Counted from the stretch's first letter, positions 8,719-17,946 are shown. The stretch: DNA of 64,000 nt from Lysinibacillus timonensis (GCF_900291985.1 NZ_LT985980.1:2936001-3000000); one strand, 5' to 3'. The notes: generated by a model not told the origin, from the letters alone. Numbers and translations are program-made.

Positions 8719-8792
8719 GTGGTTTGATGAAAGTATTGATACAATCAATGCTGCGAATGTAACTGGAACAATAACGCTTCAAATACTGACAT
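8710..8792 (-). pseudogene. Frameshifted holin-like type I toxin, copy B
   Basis: Starts with ATG and MSVFEALLF, then loses one base relative to intact copies. If the base is restored, the frame continues as VTFAALIVSILSS and ends with KK and stop, matching the 17.9 kb toxin. As it stands translation would end after 15 residues. Total span 83 bases against 84 in intact copies. Confidence 0.72.
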
Positions 8793-8851
8793 AGATATAC
8801 ACTAATACCAACATCCTTGAAAAGATTACAAGCTATCAGTATAATAAAGTA

Positions 8852-8990
8852 AGAAGCAGAATAAGTTAAAAAAGACCACTTGATGCTGTAACATCAAGCA
8901 GTTAATATAATAGTCGGTCCCTTCAAAGGGGTTGGCAAACTGGATTGTATAACCCATCGGAGCCACTAACTCAAGGATGGGTTATTTTTT
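8852..8990 (+). ncRNA. Antisense RNA of type I module C
   Basis: Promoter TTGAAA (8817-8822), exactly 17 bases, TATAAT (8840-8845): the best promoter of the series. It is followed by the CTTGATG/CATCAAG stem, core TAGTCGGTCCC, and terminator arms AACCCATC / GATGGGTT with T6. It begins about 60 bases after the start of the dead toxin B. Confidence 0.7.
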
Positions 8991-9063
8991 GTGTTTAAAT
9001 GTGAGTATTGATACTGTTAATCCGCAAATGAAACTGCAACATTCATACCTCATATACTGTCAT
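8982..9063 (-). pseudogene. Degenerate holin-like type I toxin, copy C
   Basis: The start ATG-ACA-GTA is kept, but codon 7 is TGA, and at least one indel disrupts the hydrophobic helix. Remnants of it (GCAGTTTCATTTGCG in another frame) are readable. The upstream leader at 9064-9115 contains the GCCACGTCCTGCGGC hairpin also found in other copies. Non-functional as a toxin. Confidence 0.6.
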
Positions 9064-9493
9064 AGCCTCAGCCCCCACACGATGTGGATAATGCGGGTGT
9101 TGCCGCAGGACGTGGCACTCTTAACCCGAACCCACTTTAGTTACCAACTATTACAAACAAATTAAAGCTCATACGTTCCTGTTGCTACACTCTTTGACTA
9201 ATTATGCTTTACGTAATTATCTCAATTTGCTACCGTGCTGAAGTGCCTATTGCCGGAGATTGGAAGGACACTTGGAAAATCTTGAATTGTGGTGGGGCTA
9301 TTCGTTCAACAAAGAGAACGTTGAATAATAAGAATCTTCAATCGTTACTAGGGTTACTAGGTAGGCTACTATAAGTAATACTTTCATTTAAAGGTTCAAA
9401 TTGAGCGTGTGCTTCCTCTTATAACTTCCTTATAAATAAGTATGCCGAAAAGTACTAGAAAAAGTTTCAATTCTGTAAATTTGAATACTATTA
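9064..9493. other. Gene-free stretch upstream of the Wadjet operon
   Basis: The first ~110 bases are the leader and promoter remnant of toxin copy C on the minus strand. The remainder (9180-9490) shows no coding potential, repeats or hairpins that I recognise. Confidence 0.5.
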
Positions 9494-9522
9494 TTGAGAA
9501 TGAATAGAGAGTGTTTTATAGT
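9494..9522 (+). promoter_or_regulatory. Probable promoter of the Wadjet operon
   Basis: TTGAGA (9494-9499), 17-base spacer, TATAGT (9517-9522), about 38 bases before the first gene's ATG. Good sigma-A match; no other candidate in the stretch. Confidence 0.6.
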
Positions 9523-9560
9523 TAAATTAACAAAGAAGTATACATAAAGGGGCTAAGAAG

Positions 9561-10589
9561 ATGGAATTAATCAATCGCTTATTTACCTTTTCAAAAACCT
9601 ATATTACCCTCGATAACCTTGAGAAAATGGGTCCAAATTATCAAACCTATGAACAATTTTCTACAGCAATTCTCCAGCTAGAAGAACAAGGGATACTGCA
9701 AGCAGTGAAAAGTACAGGACGTAATGGAAAAACACCCTCTCTTGCCTATAAATATCGCATTCACTATTCGAAACTAAAACAAGATGCGCAGAAGGATATT
9801 GAAAAATTCAGTCTATCCATACATCCTGCATTAAAATTAGACGACTATTTCCGGTCCCTACCGAAAAAATGGGAAGCGGACAAGCCATACATAGAGAAAA
9901 TTGATACATACTTAAAAACATATGGCTTACCGGTCGATGAAGTACCCGCTCCTGAACGGAGTCTCGCACTAGTTGGTGATGAAAAATGGATTCAAGAAAA
10001 AAACGGCCAAAAACTACTTGAAGGTCTAAAAATTTGGACTCTGTTAAAAATTATCCCCGTCCACGATCCATTAAGTTTCGCAATTCATCCTGCACTCATT
10101 ACGAATCAAACACATCTTCATCTAATCGTAGAGAATAAAACAACATTTGATGGGTTAATTGGCGAAATAACTGATACTCCTTTTACAACACTTATTTATG
10201 GACAAGGCTATAAAATTACGAAAAGTATTGAACATTTTAAAAAGCAATTCCCTGTTCCAATGGCAAGCCATATCTTTTATTATTTTGGGGATGTAGATTG
10301 GGAAGGTATTAAAATTTGGCATTTACTTACCCAAAAAATCGATGCTATTCCTGCGCTATATTTTTATCGTGCCGTTTTAAATAAGCAAGCAATACCAGTG
10401 AGAACCAATCAAGTCAAAAATGAAACGGCCAATAAACAATTTTATACGTACTTTAACGATCATGAAAAAAGTGAATTACAAAACACATTGTCAAACAACT
10501 ACTACTATCCACAAGAATTACTTTCTTCACGCGAATTAAAACAGATCTGGAGTGAATCGGATTGGACCAGTCTTTTATCGAAACTATAG
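9561..10589 (+). CDS. jetD: Wadjet protein JetD, topoisomerase VI-like nuclease subunit
   Basis: JetD is the nuclease of the Wadjet anti-plasmid system: a dimer with a Toprim-related catalytic domain that cuts circular DNA bent by the JetABC loop-extruding complex. Seen here: an N-terminal winged-helix-like half, then IVENKTTF with Glu191, and YYFGDVDWEGIKIWHLL with Asp244 and Asp246. These are the acidic residues expected in a JetD C-terminal (DUF2220-type) domain. The ATG at 9561 has a good GGGGCTAAGAAG leader. The end overlaps jetA by 28 bases, so the two are coupled. In the best-known type I operon jetD comes last; here it comes first. Confidence 0.82.
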   Translation: MELINRLFTFSKTYITLDNLEKMGPNYQTYEQFSTAILQLEEQGILQAVKSTGRNGKTPSLAYKYRIHYSKLKQDAQKDIEKFSLSIHPALKLDDYFRSLPKKWEADKPYIEKIDTYLKTYGLPVDEVPAPERSLALVGDEKWIQEKNGQKLLEGLKIWTLLKIIPVHDPLSFAIHPALITNQTHLHLIVENKTTFDGLIGEITDTPFTTLIYGQGYKITKSIEHFKKQFPVPMASHIFYYFGDVDWEGIKIWHLLTQKIDAIPALYFYRAVLNKQAIPVRTNQVKNETANKQFYTYFNDHEKSELQNTLSNNYYYPQELLSSRELKQIWSESDWTSLLSKL

Positions 10590-12064
10590 CAAAGGATTAT
10601 AAAGAACGTGTCAAACGGGTATTTCTTTTTGAGCCATTACAAGAGTTAGGCAGAAAAAATCGAACCGACCAGAATGGCAAAGTAGTTGATATAAAAAGTC
10701 TCGGTTTATTCACGCTCCTATTTTTCTTTGAAATGAAGCTCATGAGAGAGAAGAAGAGTGGGGTTTCTGAACTTATTCAATTTCTACAGAAATTTACGCA
10801 TGGTACATATGAATTAGATGATAAACAGATGGATGAAATTGCAAGAATCATTATTGGTTCGTTCCGACCAGGAACAGGGAAAAAGAAAACTCATTTATTT
10901 TTCAACTGGGAAACACATCAAGAAGATCAATTGGACTTTTCATACATTAAAGCTACAGATTTCGATGTAAAGACCAATCGACAATACTACACGCTGGATG
11001 ATGATGGGTTAGAGCTCGTATTTGCAACGAAAGAGTACTTTCAAGAATTTCAACTGTCCATTCATCAGTTAATGTTGCGAAAGTTACTTGAAAAAGGGGA
11101 ATTTGTTGGTGCTTTAAGACAAATTAACGAAATGAGGATGGATGTTGAAACGATTCATGAGCGAATGGTAAAACTCGAACATGAAATCAAAAGAAGTATT
11201 GTATCTATTGAAACACAAAAGCGATTTATGGAAGTCATAAAGGATCGTAATTTCCGCTTAGGTTTAGAAAATGAGGAGTTTCAGGAATTGCAGCAATTTG
11301 TTTCTGAAACACGGAGCAATTATTATTATCAACCGAATCCAGAGAAAGAAAAAGAAGCTTATGAATTATTGCTGAAAATCGAAAAAGAGTTAAGTGTCGT
11401 ACATAGTCAGCATCGAGAGTTACTAAATCAAAGCTTTTTATTAAAAAAGAATGCGCTAGAGGCAGCAGAAGAATCACTGTACTATATCGGGGTGGATACC
11501 TTTAATTTTGACCAAGATATCGTTTCAAGAATCATTAGTACGCCACTACCACTGGAATCCATGAAAGGGGTATTTGCACCTTTTTTAACGATCGAAAAGA
11601 AAGAAACATGGTCATTACTGTCGATTTTCGCACCCCAATCGTGGTCAGAAGAAGATCATAGTAGTAACAATGCCGTTTTTGCCAAGATAGATGAGGATGA
11701 GGCTCAAGAGAAATATGCAAATCTCAAACGAAAACTTTATGGTGAAATGATGAAAGACCTGCTGGAAGTCTTTGAAGGACAAGTCGAATGGACACTATCC
11801 GAATGGGTTACCGACCTTCAAATTCGACAACACCCTTGGCTTCAAACGCGTTCATTTTACGATTTTTTAATTTTATGTCATCAGCGAAGTCCAATTTTCC
11901 AGGAGAAGGAACGGGAAGAAGAAAGTGCATCGCATCTTTTAGATGATGCTTTAGAATTGTTACATCATAGAAAGCTAGTTATCGAAGACTTAACGGAAAT
12001 TATTAAAGTAAATGATCGATTCAAAATACAAAATATGCATTTCCATCTATGGAATCCTAGTTAA
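10562..12064 (+). CDS. jetA: Wadjet protein JetA, MukF/kleisin-like subunit
   Basis: JetA is the kleisin-like subunit bridging the SMC heads in the JetABC complex. This 500-residue protein begins with a helical domain (LGLFTLLFFFEMKLMREKK) and has a long charged coiled-coil middle (about residues 180-310, rich in E, K, Q). It ends in a winged-helix-like segment around residues 400-500. I did not see enzymatic motifs, which fits. The TTG start at 10562 lies inside jetD with GGAG ten bases before it. The assignment rests on the operon order (next to JetB- and JetC-like genes), size and coiled-coil layout as in the JetA family. Confidence 0.75.
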   Translation: MDQSFIETIAKDYKERVKRVFLFEPLQELGRKNRTDQNGKVVDIKSLGLFTLLFFFEMKLMREKKSGVSELIQFLQKFTHGTYELDDKQMDEIARIIIGSFRPGTGKKKTHLFFNWETHQEDQLDFSYIKATDFDVKTNRQYYTLDDDGLELVFATKEYFQEFQLSIHQLMLRKLLEKGEFVGALRQINEMRMDVETIHERMVKLEHEIKRSIVSIETQKRFMEVIKDRNFRLGLENEEFQELQQFVSETRSNYYYQPNPEKEKEAYELLLKIEKELSVVHSQHRELLNQSFLLKKNALEAAEESLYYIGVDTFNFDQDIVSRIISTPLPLESMKGVFAPFLTIEKKETWSLLSIFAPQSWSEEDHSSNNAVFAKIDEDEAQEKYANLKRKLYGEMMKDLLEVFEGQVEWTLSEWVTDLQIRQHPWLQTRSFYDFLILCHQRSPIFQEKEREEESASHLLDDALELLHHRKLVIEDLTEIIKVNDRFKIQNMHFHLWNPS

Positions 12065-12082
12065 GCTAAAAGGAGGGATAGT

Positions 12083-12817
12083 ATGTTGAGATATGAACAG
12101 GACCAAGTTTTAAAAGCATTTTCTTTATTCTCAGAGCTTGCTCAAAAAGGAATGGCTACGGGTGATCTTGCCCGTGCGTACAAAGTAGAAGAACCAATTC
12201 GATCACTCACTGACCATTTTGTTGAAATGAATGATGCAGTCTGTCTTTCTGTGGGACAAGAGTTATACCTCGTTCCGAAAACGAAACTCTCACCTTTTCA
12301 CATAAGTAATGACCAATTGAAAAAAATGTATCTTGGATCGAAGGCGACCAATGTGGATCTTTACTTGTTATACTTTTGTTCCATTGTTCTAATTGGTTGC
12401 TTTTATGATAGTTACCAGTCAGCAGAACCAACGTTAAACTTTATTATTCTTGATGAATGGTTGAATGAAGTGAATAAACGAATGGATAGTTTAAAAGAAC
12501 ACGATGAAGAAAAATTAGATCAACTTGAAAAGGAGTTTTCTTATCGTTGGACGGCAATCATCGAAAAATGGGATGCACTTGATGATGTAAAAGAAACAGC
12601 CAATAAACAATCAGGAAATACTTTAAGTCGCTTAAGTTTTTTAGACACTGCTCGAAGATTTTTAATAGGGAATCAGGTTGTTGAAGACATTGGAAATGGG
12701 GAAATAGCGATTACTGAAAAGACAAAAGTCATTGTCGGCAGGTATTTTATGGAACGTGAATTTAATAGAGGTATATTGGAGTTTTTATATGCTTTTGAAG
12801 AAGCGCCAAAAAAATAA
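12083..12817 (+). CDS. jetB: Wadjet protein JetB, MukE-like subunit (DUF6063-like)
   Basis: A 244-residue mostly helical protein between jetA and jetC. In SMC systems of the Muk/Wadjet type the third subunit is a small winged-helix protein (MukE/JetB) that binds the kleisin. The N-terminal 75 residues (AFSLFSELAQKGMATGDLARAYKVEEPIRSL) read like a helix-turn-helix region, and the C-terminal part (LDTARRFLIGNQVVEDIGNGEIAITEKT) like a second winged helix with its beta-wing. AAAGGAGGGAT precedes the ATG. No catalytic motifs. Function comes from family and operon logic. Confidence 0.72.
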   Translation: MLRYEQDQVLKAFSLFSELAQKGMATGDLARAYKVEEPIRSLTDHFVEMNDAVCLSVGQELYLVPKTKLSPFHISNDQLKKMYLGSKATNVDLYLLYFCSIVLIGCFYDSYQSAEPTLNFIILDEWLNEVNKRMDSLKEHDEEKLDQLEKEFSYRWTAIIEKWDALDDVKETANKQSGNTLSRLSFLDTARRFLIGNQVVEDIGNGEIAITEKTKVIVGRYFMEREFNRGILEFLYAFEEAPKK

Positions 12818-12876
12818 GTGGGTTACAGTCCTCATTTGGTCTTTATAAAAAGATGCAATAGAAGGGAGAACAGGAC

Positions 12877-15800
12877 ATGCCATCAATTAGCAAAATCCGT
12901 TTTACAAATGTTGTCTATGAGCAAGGACAAAAAAGATACCACGATGAGCCATTCTATTTTGATGGTCATAACGGAGCCGTCTTATTAGAGAATGGTGGTG
13001 GGAAAACTGTATTTATTCAAACTCTCTTACAGGCAATTATTCCACATACAGACTTAAGCGACCGGAAAATAAAAGATACATTAAGCCTAGATGAAGGTCC
13101 AGCACATATTGCCATTGAATGGATCTTGAACGAAAAACCCCGTCGCTATGTTGTGACCGCTGTCTCACTATACCGAAAACTAAATGGGATTGAATCGCTT
13201 CGATACGTTTACGAATATGGTGAAAAAGATGCGCATTCGATTGACAATATCCCGTTTACACAGCCTGAAGGAAATGGGAAACGTCCAAGTAGTCGCGGAG
13301 AAATGTCGGATTATTACTCCTATATGACCAGTCATAATAGTAAGAATGCAAAAACCTTTTCTCAATCCATTAAATCATTTCGGGAGTATATAGAAAATCA
13401 ATATCACATTATTGGAAACGAATGGGAAAGTATTGTACAAATTAATGGATCAGAAGGCGGCATTGAGGAATTCTTCGAAAACTGTAAGAAAACAACGGAG
13501 TTAATCGACCGATTGTTAATTCCTTCGGTGGAAAAGGGAATTGCTGGGTATAAAAAGGACACATTTGCTGATATGTTTGAAAACCACCGTGAACAATTTA
13601 AAAAATATAAAGAGCTCAAAGAGAAAATTGAAGAAAATAAACACCTTCAACAAGAACTAGCTATCTATGTTGAGCAATTTAAAAAAGTAGACGATAAGGA
13701 AGTAGCCTATCTTCAAGCGAGAAAAACAGCGAAAGGATATTATCAAGTACTTTTAGAAGAGTTACATAAAGTAGAGAAACAACTTCAACAGCTAGTACAG
13801 TCTTTCGAAGAATGGCAAAACGAACAACAGCTACTGGAGAGAAAAAAGGCTTCCTGGCGCATTCATAAAGAAAATGTGATTCTTTCTAATTTACGCAAAG
13901 AAGAACTTGAAATCCAAAATCTTGTGGAGCATCAAGAACTTAGATTGAAGACTAGTCAACATGAATACTATTCATTGAAACTGGCACAAATCAAGAGAGA
14001 ATTGAAAAATGAAAGTGATACACTACAAATTGTTGAAAAAGAATTGAAGTCTTTAGACCAGGATGCCTCAATAGAGCAACTTTACTTAGAACTCGATAAA
14101 ATCAATGGCCAACTTCATTATCACTTCTTAGCGCTAAAGGAAGAGTTCGAAAAGCAAATAAATAGTACGACTTTAATGAAAAAACAGCTTGAAGAAATGC
14201 GAGATGAAGTTCAAAAAAATCTAAATTCTGTATCTAGTGAGGTACAGGAGGCGCAATCGAAAAAAGTTAAGGCAGAGACGATAGCAGATGAAAAATCGAA
14301 TCAAATGAACGCTATAAAAATGCAACTTGTCTCTCATGAAGATGAATCAATCGAAGAATTACTTCCAATTTGGATTGACCAACAAAATCAGCTCGATGAG
14401 GAGCAAATTAAACTACATCAACAAATCAAACAACTTAATGAAGAGCGACAAAAAACCGATCTTCATGTTAAATCAAAGAATGAAGAAATTCGTCAAAAAC
14501 AATTAGAACAAACGAAGAAAGAAGAACGAAAAATTCAGTTTGATCAGGCCCATGAACGAATTAAAAAACAGCTTGCAACAGCAATGCAACAATGGAGCTT
14601 TTTGCAATCAGTGTACGACAAAAAATCCTCCATTGAACATCAAGTGGAAGAACGTCTTGCAATCCTTCAAGGCAAAAAAGAAGAGGCTCTAATCAAAGAA
14701 CGTATCGCTAAGCGTTATGTCGATGATTATGCAGGACAAGAATATTTCTTCGCAGACCCTTATATTGAAAAACAAATGCAACAATGGAACCAATTCAGCT
14801 ATTTAAAAACAGGAATCAATTATATCCAAACCATTGAAAAGGACACATCTAAGATTGACTATCCATTTTGGGCGACAACATTAATCACCACTGAACAGGA
14901 AAAGGCTGCATTAATGGATAAACTTCAATCAGTTCAACATCATTTAACGTATCCGATCTTTGTTCTAACGGTACATGATGCAGCGAGATACGTAAATGGA
15001 GAAGAAGAATTAAATGAAGTAGTTGAACCCGCTATCTGGCAAAATAATGGGAATGCCCAAAGTTTTCAGGAATGGAAAGCAACGATTTCAAAAGATGCAG
15101 AAGAAAAGACAATGGAGCGTCAAGAAATTGAAAAGGGCATCCAACTTTGGGAGCATACAAAACAATCATTCCTGCATTTTGTAAGCGAATATCCAATAGA
15201 ACAGTATAATGAATTAACGACAGAAATGACAAGTCTATCTCATGAACTTGAAATCTTACACTTAGAACACCAGAAGCTTGATTCCCGTCTTCGTGAAATC
15301 AAAATAGATCTCGAAATAAAACAAGAACGGTTAAGTGATATAAGAGGAAAACTTCAAAACTTACAAGAAAAGAGAATTCCGCTAGCGAATGACTATGTTC
15401 GCTTACAGAAGGAAGTTCAGCATCAACAATCTCAAATTATTGTTTTTGGCCAACGATTAAAAGAACAACAAGAAAATGAAAGTCGATTAATTCATCAGCT
15501 TCAGGAAATTTTAGAAGACATTTCGAAAAATCGAGATGATCTAATAACTTTGAATATTCAATTAAGAACTGAAGTAGAGAACAATGAAATTTACGAATCG
15601 GTCAAAACGACTCGACCAATTCCCTCAACAGCAGGTAGGAATGCCCTGAAAGAATTAAGAACAAATACCCTTGATAAGTTAAAACAAGTACAGAAAACAA
15701 GAGGCGAATGGGAAGCAAGAAGAGCAAGTAGTACTAAGCGAATCAGTGATTTGGAGCAATCGAAAAAGAGCCTTTACATGGAATATGACAATTTTGATGA

Positions 15801-17289
15801 AAACCTTGAATTTCCTGTCAATGGCGATGAAAGGATTAGTTCTTTACTGATAAGTAATCGCGAATTAGATAAAAAGCTGAAAGAAGAACAAGAGCGATTA
15901 CAAAATAAGCGTACGGATTGTGCTGTTCAAGAAAGTACGCTAAAACAACTACTCCAACAATATAATAAAAAATTTATCAATCAAGAGGTTATTTCCTTTA
16001 ACGAAGAAGGAACGATTGTAGAAGAACAACTCCGTTCTGAGCAAACGCAGTTAACAAAACGACATCAATATTTAAGTCGACAACAAGAGCTGGCGGTGCA
16101 ATTAAAAACAAATTGCGAAAAGGGCCGACTGCTTTTTGAAAGAAATGAAAAGCTTCACAAGTTAAATGATCCTCAATTACTTGTGAATCAATTAACCGAT
16201 GAAGAAATTCAAGCCTTCACTTACAATCGAATCTCAATCATTGAAAAAGTGATTCGTGGATTAGATAACAATTTAAAGCAAGTGGATGATGAAAAAACCG
16301 ATTTAGGAAAAGCAAAGGAACAATTTAAAAAGTTTTGTCATTCATTAACAGACCCTAAAATGCGAAAAATTGCAATTGATGGAATTGATACAAAGACGAC
16401 CTATACAGAAGTGGTCAATCACCATCAATTGTTAGAAGAACAGATTGATAGAACGAATCAACTCGCAGAATCGTTTATTCGCGATTATGATAAAGAACAT
16501 CAGCAAGTGCTGACATATATCCATCAACATTTGCGGAAAGTAAGAGAGGATTTATTAGAAATCCCAAGAAGAACAAGAGTTAGAGTAGGGGATGAATGGC
16601 GAACAATCTATAAAATTGAAGTACCAGATTGGGATGAAGAACAGGGGAAAGAGAAGATTCGTGAATACATCAATTGGATTTTAACCCAAATCGAACAACA
16701 CCAATATTTGGATGAGAATGGATTGGAAAATCCCATCAAAATTCGCCAGTTTTTAGAGAAATCGTTGCAAACAGTCCCTTTACTTAGAGATGTGATTGGA
16801 AACCAGACGATCAAGGTGAAGTGCCTAAAGGTAGAAAGTGACAACCATGTTTCGAAAAGTTACTACTCTTGGGAACAATCCAATCAATGGTCTGGCGGCG
16901 AAAAGTGGAGTAAAAATATGGCTTTATACTTAGGACTGTTGAATTTCATAGCAGAGAAAAGTCAGCACATCCAGTCGAATGTGAAGCGTCATCGTACGGT
17001 TATTCTAGATAATCCATTTGGGAAAGCATCTAGTGATCATGTATTAGGCCCTGTATTTTTCATAGCAGAGCAACTAGGTTTCCAAGTAATCGCTTTAACT
17101 GCCCATGCGGAAGGAAAGTTTTTAACGGATTACTTCCCTATTATCTATAGCTGTCGTTTGCGCAACCTATCAGGCTCTTCCAAACAAGTCATGACAAAAG
17201 AAAAACAAATCCGAACGGCATACTTCCAAGATCATGCGCCAGAAAGTCTAGAACGACTAGGCGAACGTGAACAAATGACGTTATTTTAA
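12877..17289 (+). CDS. jetC: Wadjet protein JetC, SMC/MukB-like ATPase
   Basis: JetC is the SMC ATPase of Wadjet; it extrudes DNA loops and, on small circles, presents the DNA to JetD. Seen in the 1470-residue protein: Walker A ENGGGKT at residues 38-44, and coiled coils from about 240 to 620 and 730 to 1270, interrupted by a hinge-like region. Near the C-terminus are the ABC signature SGGEK at 1339-1343 and a Walker B-like VILDNPFG with Asp1378. The residue after Asp is Asn1379, where most ABC/SMC ATPases have the catalytic Glu. The D-loop-like KASSDH follows. A GGGAGAACAGG site precedes the ATG. It ends in a terminator made from a decayed toxin module. Confidence 0.83.
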   Translation: MPSISKIRFTNVVYEQGQKRYHDEPFYFDGHNGAVLLENGGGKTVFIQTLLQAIIPHTDLSDRKIKDTLSLDEGPAHIAIEWILNEKPRRYVVTAVSLYRKLNGIESLRYVYEYGEKDAHSIDNIPFTQPEGNGKRPSSRGEMSDYYSYMTSHNSKNAKTFSQSIKSFREYIENQYHIIGNEWESIVQINGSEGGIEEFFENCKKTTELIDRLLIPSVEKGIAGYKKDTFADMFENHREQFKKYKELKEKIEENKHLQQELAIYVEQFKKVDDKEVAYLQARKTAKGYYQVLLEELHKVEKQLQQLVQSFEEWQNEQQLLERKKASWRIHKENVILSNLRKEELEIQNLVEHQELRLKTSQHEYYSLKLAQIKRELKNESDTLQIVEKELKSLDQDASIEQLYLELDKINGQLHYHFLALKEEFEKQINSTTLMKKQLEEMRDEVQKNLNSVSSEVQEAQSKKVKAETIADEKSNQMNAIKMQLVSHEDESIEELLPIWIDQQNQLDEEQIKLHQQIKQLNEERQKTDLHVKSKNEEIRQKQLEQTKKEERKIQFDQAHERIKKQLATAMQQWSFLQSVYDKKSSIEHQVEERLAILQGKKEEALIKERIAKRYVDDYAGQEYFFADPYIEKQMQQWNQFSYLKTGINYIQTIEKDTSKIDYPFWATTLITTEQEKAALMDKLQSVQHHLTYPIFVLTVHDAARYVNGEEELNEVVEPAIWQNNGNAQSFQEWKATISKDAEEKTMERQEIEKGIQLWEHTKQSFLHFVSEYPIEQYNELTTEMTSLSHELEILHLEHQKLDSRLREIKIDLEIKQERLSDIRGKLQNLQEKRIPLANDYVRLQKEVQHQQSQIIVFGQRLKEQQENESRLIHQLQEILEDISKNRDDLITLNIQLRTEVENNEIYESVKTTRPIPSTAGRNALKELRTNTLDKLKQVQKTRGEWEARRASSTKRISDLEQSKKSLYMEYDNFDENLEFPVNGDERISSLLISNRELDKKLKEEQERLQNKRTDCAVQESTLKQLLQQYNKKFINQEVISFNEEGTIVEEQLRSEQTQLTKRHQYLSRQQELAVQLKTNCEKGRLLFERNEKLHKLNDPQLLVNQLTDEEIQAFTYNRISIIEKVIRGLDNNLKQVDDEKTDLGKAKEQFKKFCHSLTDPKMRKIAIDGIDTKTTYTEVVNHHQLLEEQIDRTNQLAESFIRDYDKEHQQVLTYIHQHLRKVREDLLEIPRRTRVRVGDEWRTIYKIEVPDWDEEQGKEKIREYINWILTQIEQHQYLDENGLENPIKIRQFLEKSLQTVPLLRDVIGNQTIKVKCLKVESDNHVSKSYYSWEQSNQWSGGEKWSKNMALYLGLLNFIAEKSQHIQSNVKRHRTVILDNPFGKASSDHVLGPVFFIAEQLGFQVIALTAHAEGKFLTDYFPIIYSCRLRNLSGSSKQVMTKEKQIRTAYFQDHAPESLERLGEREQMTLF

Positions 17290-17307
17290 GTAAATCGCTA
17301 TATAATT

Positions 17308-17345
17308 AATCCATCTAAGCTAGGGGCGAGGATGGGTTATTTTTA
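17308..17345 (+). terminator. Terminator of the Wadjet operon, derived from a toxin-antitoxin remnant
   Basis: Arms AATCCATC / GATGGGTT (one G-T pair), loop of 15 bases, then ATTTTT. The sequence is the antisense-RNA terminator of the type I modules seen elsewhere in this window, here placed 20 bases after the jetC stop. Confidence 0.72.
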
Positions 17346-17370
17346 AGGCTAATATTACGAATACTGTCAT
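17337..17370 (-). pseudogene. Internally deleted holin-like type I toxin, copy G
   Basis: On the minus strand ATG-ACA-GTA-TTC, the conserved first four codons, is followed almost directly by the AAATAACCCATCC end of the module. The hydrophobic helix has been deleted. The leader (17371-17425) with a GTGGCG block is retained. Confidence 0.6.
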
Positions 17371-17460
17371 GATGCAGCTCGCGTGTGGGTCATATGGGTG
17401 TTGGCATATGGACGTGGCGCTTTAAACCTGCCCCCATATGTTTTATATGGTAATGAATGA

Positions 17461-17643
17461 AGGGCTACAAAAGGAATTTTAGTATCTATTGCAGATTACG
17501 GACCTGATGTCTATATTTCTGCCAATGATAAACCTCTAACTCTTTTGAACGGAAACAAACTTCTTCACTTGTTACAAAAACATGGGCATAAAGCGAAGAT
17601 TGATCTAAAAGAGGCTAAAAAATTTCTTTCAGAAAATCAATAA
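17461..17643 (+). pseudogene. 3' remnant of an Mrr-like restriction endonuclease gene
   Basis: The frame after TGA at 17458 encodes ATKGILVSIADYGPDVYI, then KPLTLLNGNKLLHLLQKHG and a basic tail, ending TAA at 17641. This is the C-terminal part of the Mrr-type PD-(D/E)XK catalytic domain, where the chain resembles GILVTTADYGPDAY and PLTLLNG. There is no start codon, and the residues carrying the catalytic E-x-K are missing. Hence a truncated remnant, lying between jetC and toxin module D. Confidence 0.68.
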
Positions 17644-17710
17644 TATACAATATTACTTTGTTATATGAGACATTCTTGTTAAAACACTAAATTTCTTGTA
17701 TAATGAAGTA

Positions 17711-17850
17711 AGTAATAGTCAACCTTAAAAAACTACCTGATGCGCGAACATCAAGTAGTCAAACATAATAGTCGGTCCCTACAAGGGGATTGGCTACATT
17801 AGGTATCGATAACCCATCTGAGCCGTTAACTCAAGGATGGGTTATTTTTT
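17711..17850 (+). ncRNA. Antisense RNA antitoxin of type I module D
   Basis: Promoter TTGTTA (17676-17681), 17-base spacer, TATAAT (17699-17704). The RNA includes the CTGATG/CATCAAG stem, the invariant core ATAATAGTCGGTCCCT, and a strong terminator with arms AACCCATC / GATGGGTT and T6. The 3' end overlaps the last codons of the toxin on the other strand, and the whole RNA is antisense to the predicted toxin mRNA tail. The layout is that of txpA/RatA-like pairs, inferred not shown. Confidence 0.75.
17724..17760 (-). terminator. Terminator of toxin mRNA D
   Basis: Read on the minus strand, arms ACTACTTGATG / CATCAGGTAGT with a six-base loop are followed by T6. The toxin transcript therefore probably runs through the complete antisense RNA gene before stopping. 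The same hairpin with T-run is present in copies B, C, E and F. Confidence 0.65.
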
Positions 17851-17925
17851 ATTTACTGATGAAAGCATTGATACAATTAATGCTGCAAATGCTACTGCAA
17901 ACATTAATGCTTCGAATACTGTCAT
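17842..17925 (-). CDS. Holin-like type I toxin, intact copy D
   Basis: A 27-residue peptide: MTVFEAL, then one hydrophobic helix (MFAVAFAALIVSML), then SSVNKK and stop. This is the pattern of the Bacillales putative holin-like toxins (Hol_Tox family), short membrane peptides whose overproduction depolarises the cell. A GGGGTGAT ribosome site lies six bases before the ATG. An antisense RNA overlaps its 3' end. This copy has an unusually long leader with two 28-base repeats. Toxicity is inferred from the family. Confidence 0.78.
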   Translation of the reverse strand: MTVFEALMFAVAFAALIVSMLSSVNKK

Positions 17926-17946
17926 AGTATCACCCCGGGCCTGCTC

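Noticed and set aside
8977-9165. Plus-strand frame of 62 codons over toxin module C
   Set aside because: It runs through the antisense terminator and the toxin remnant, has no ribosome site, and similar frames at 17837 and 19314 arise only because the modules are repeated.
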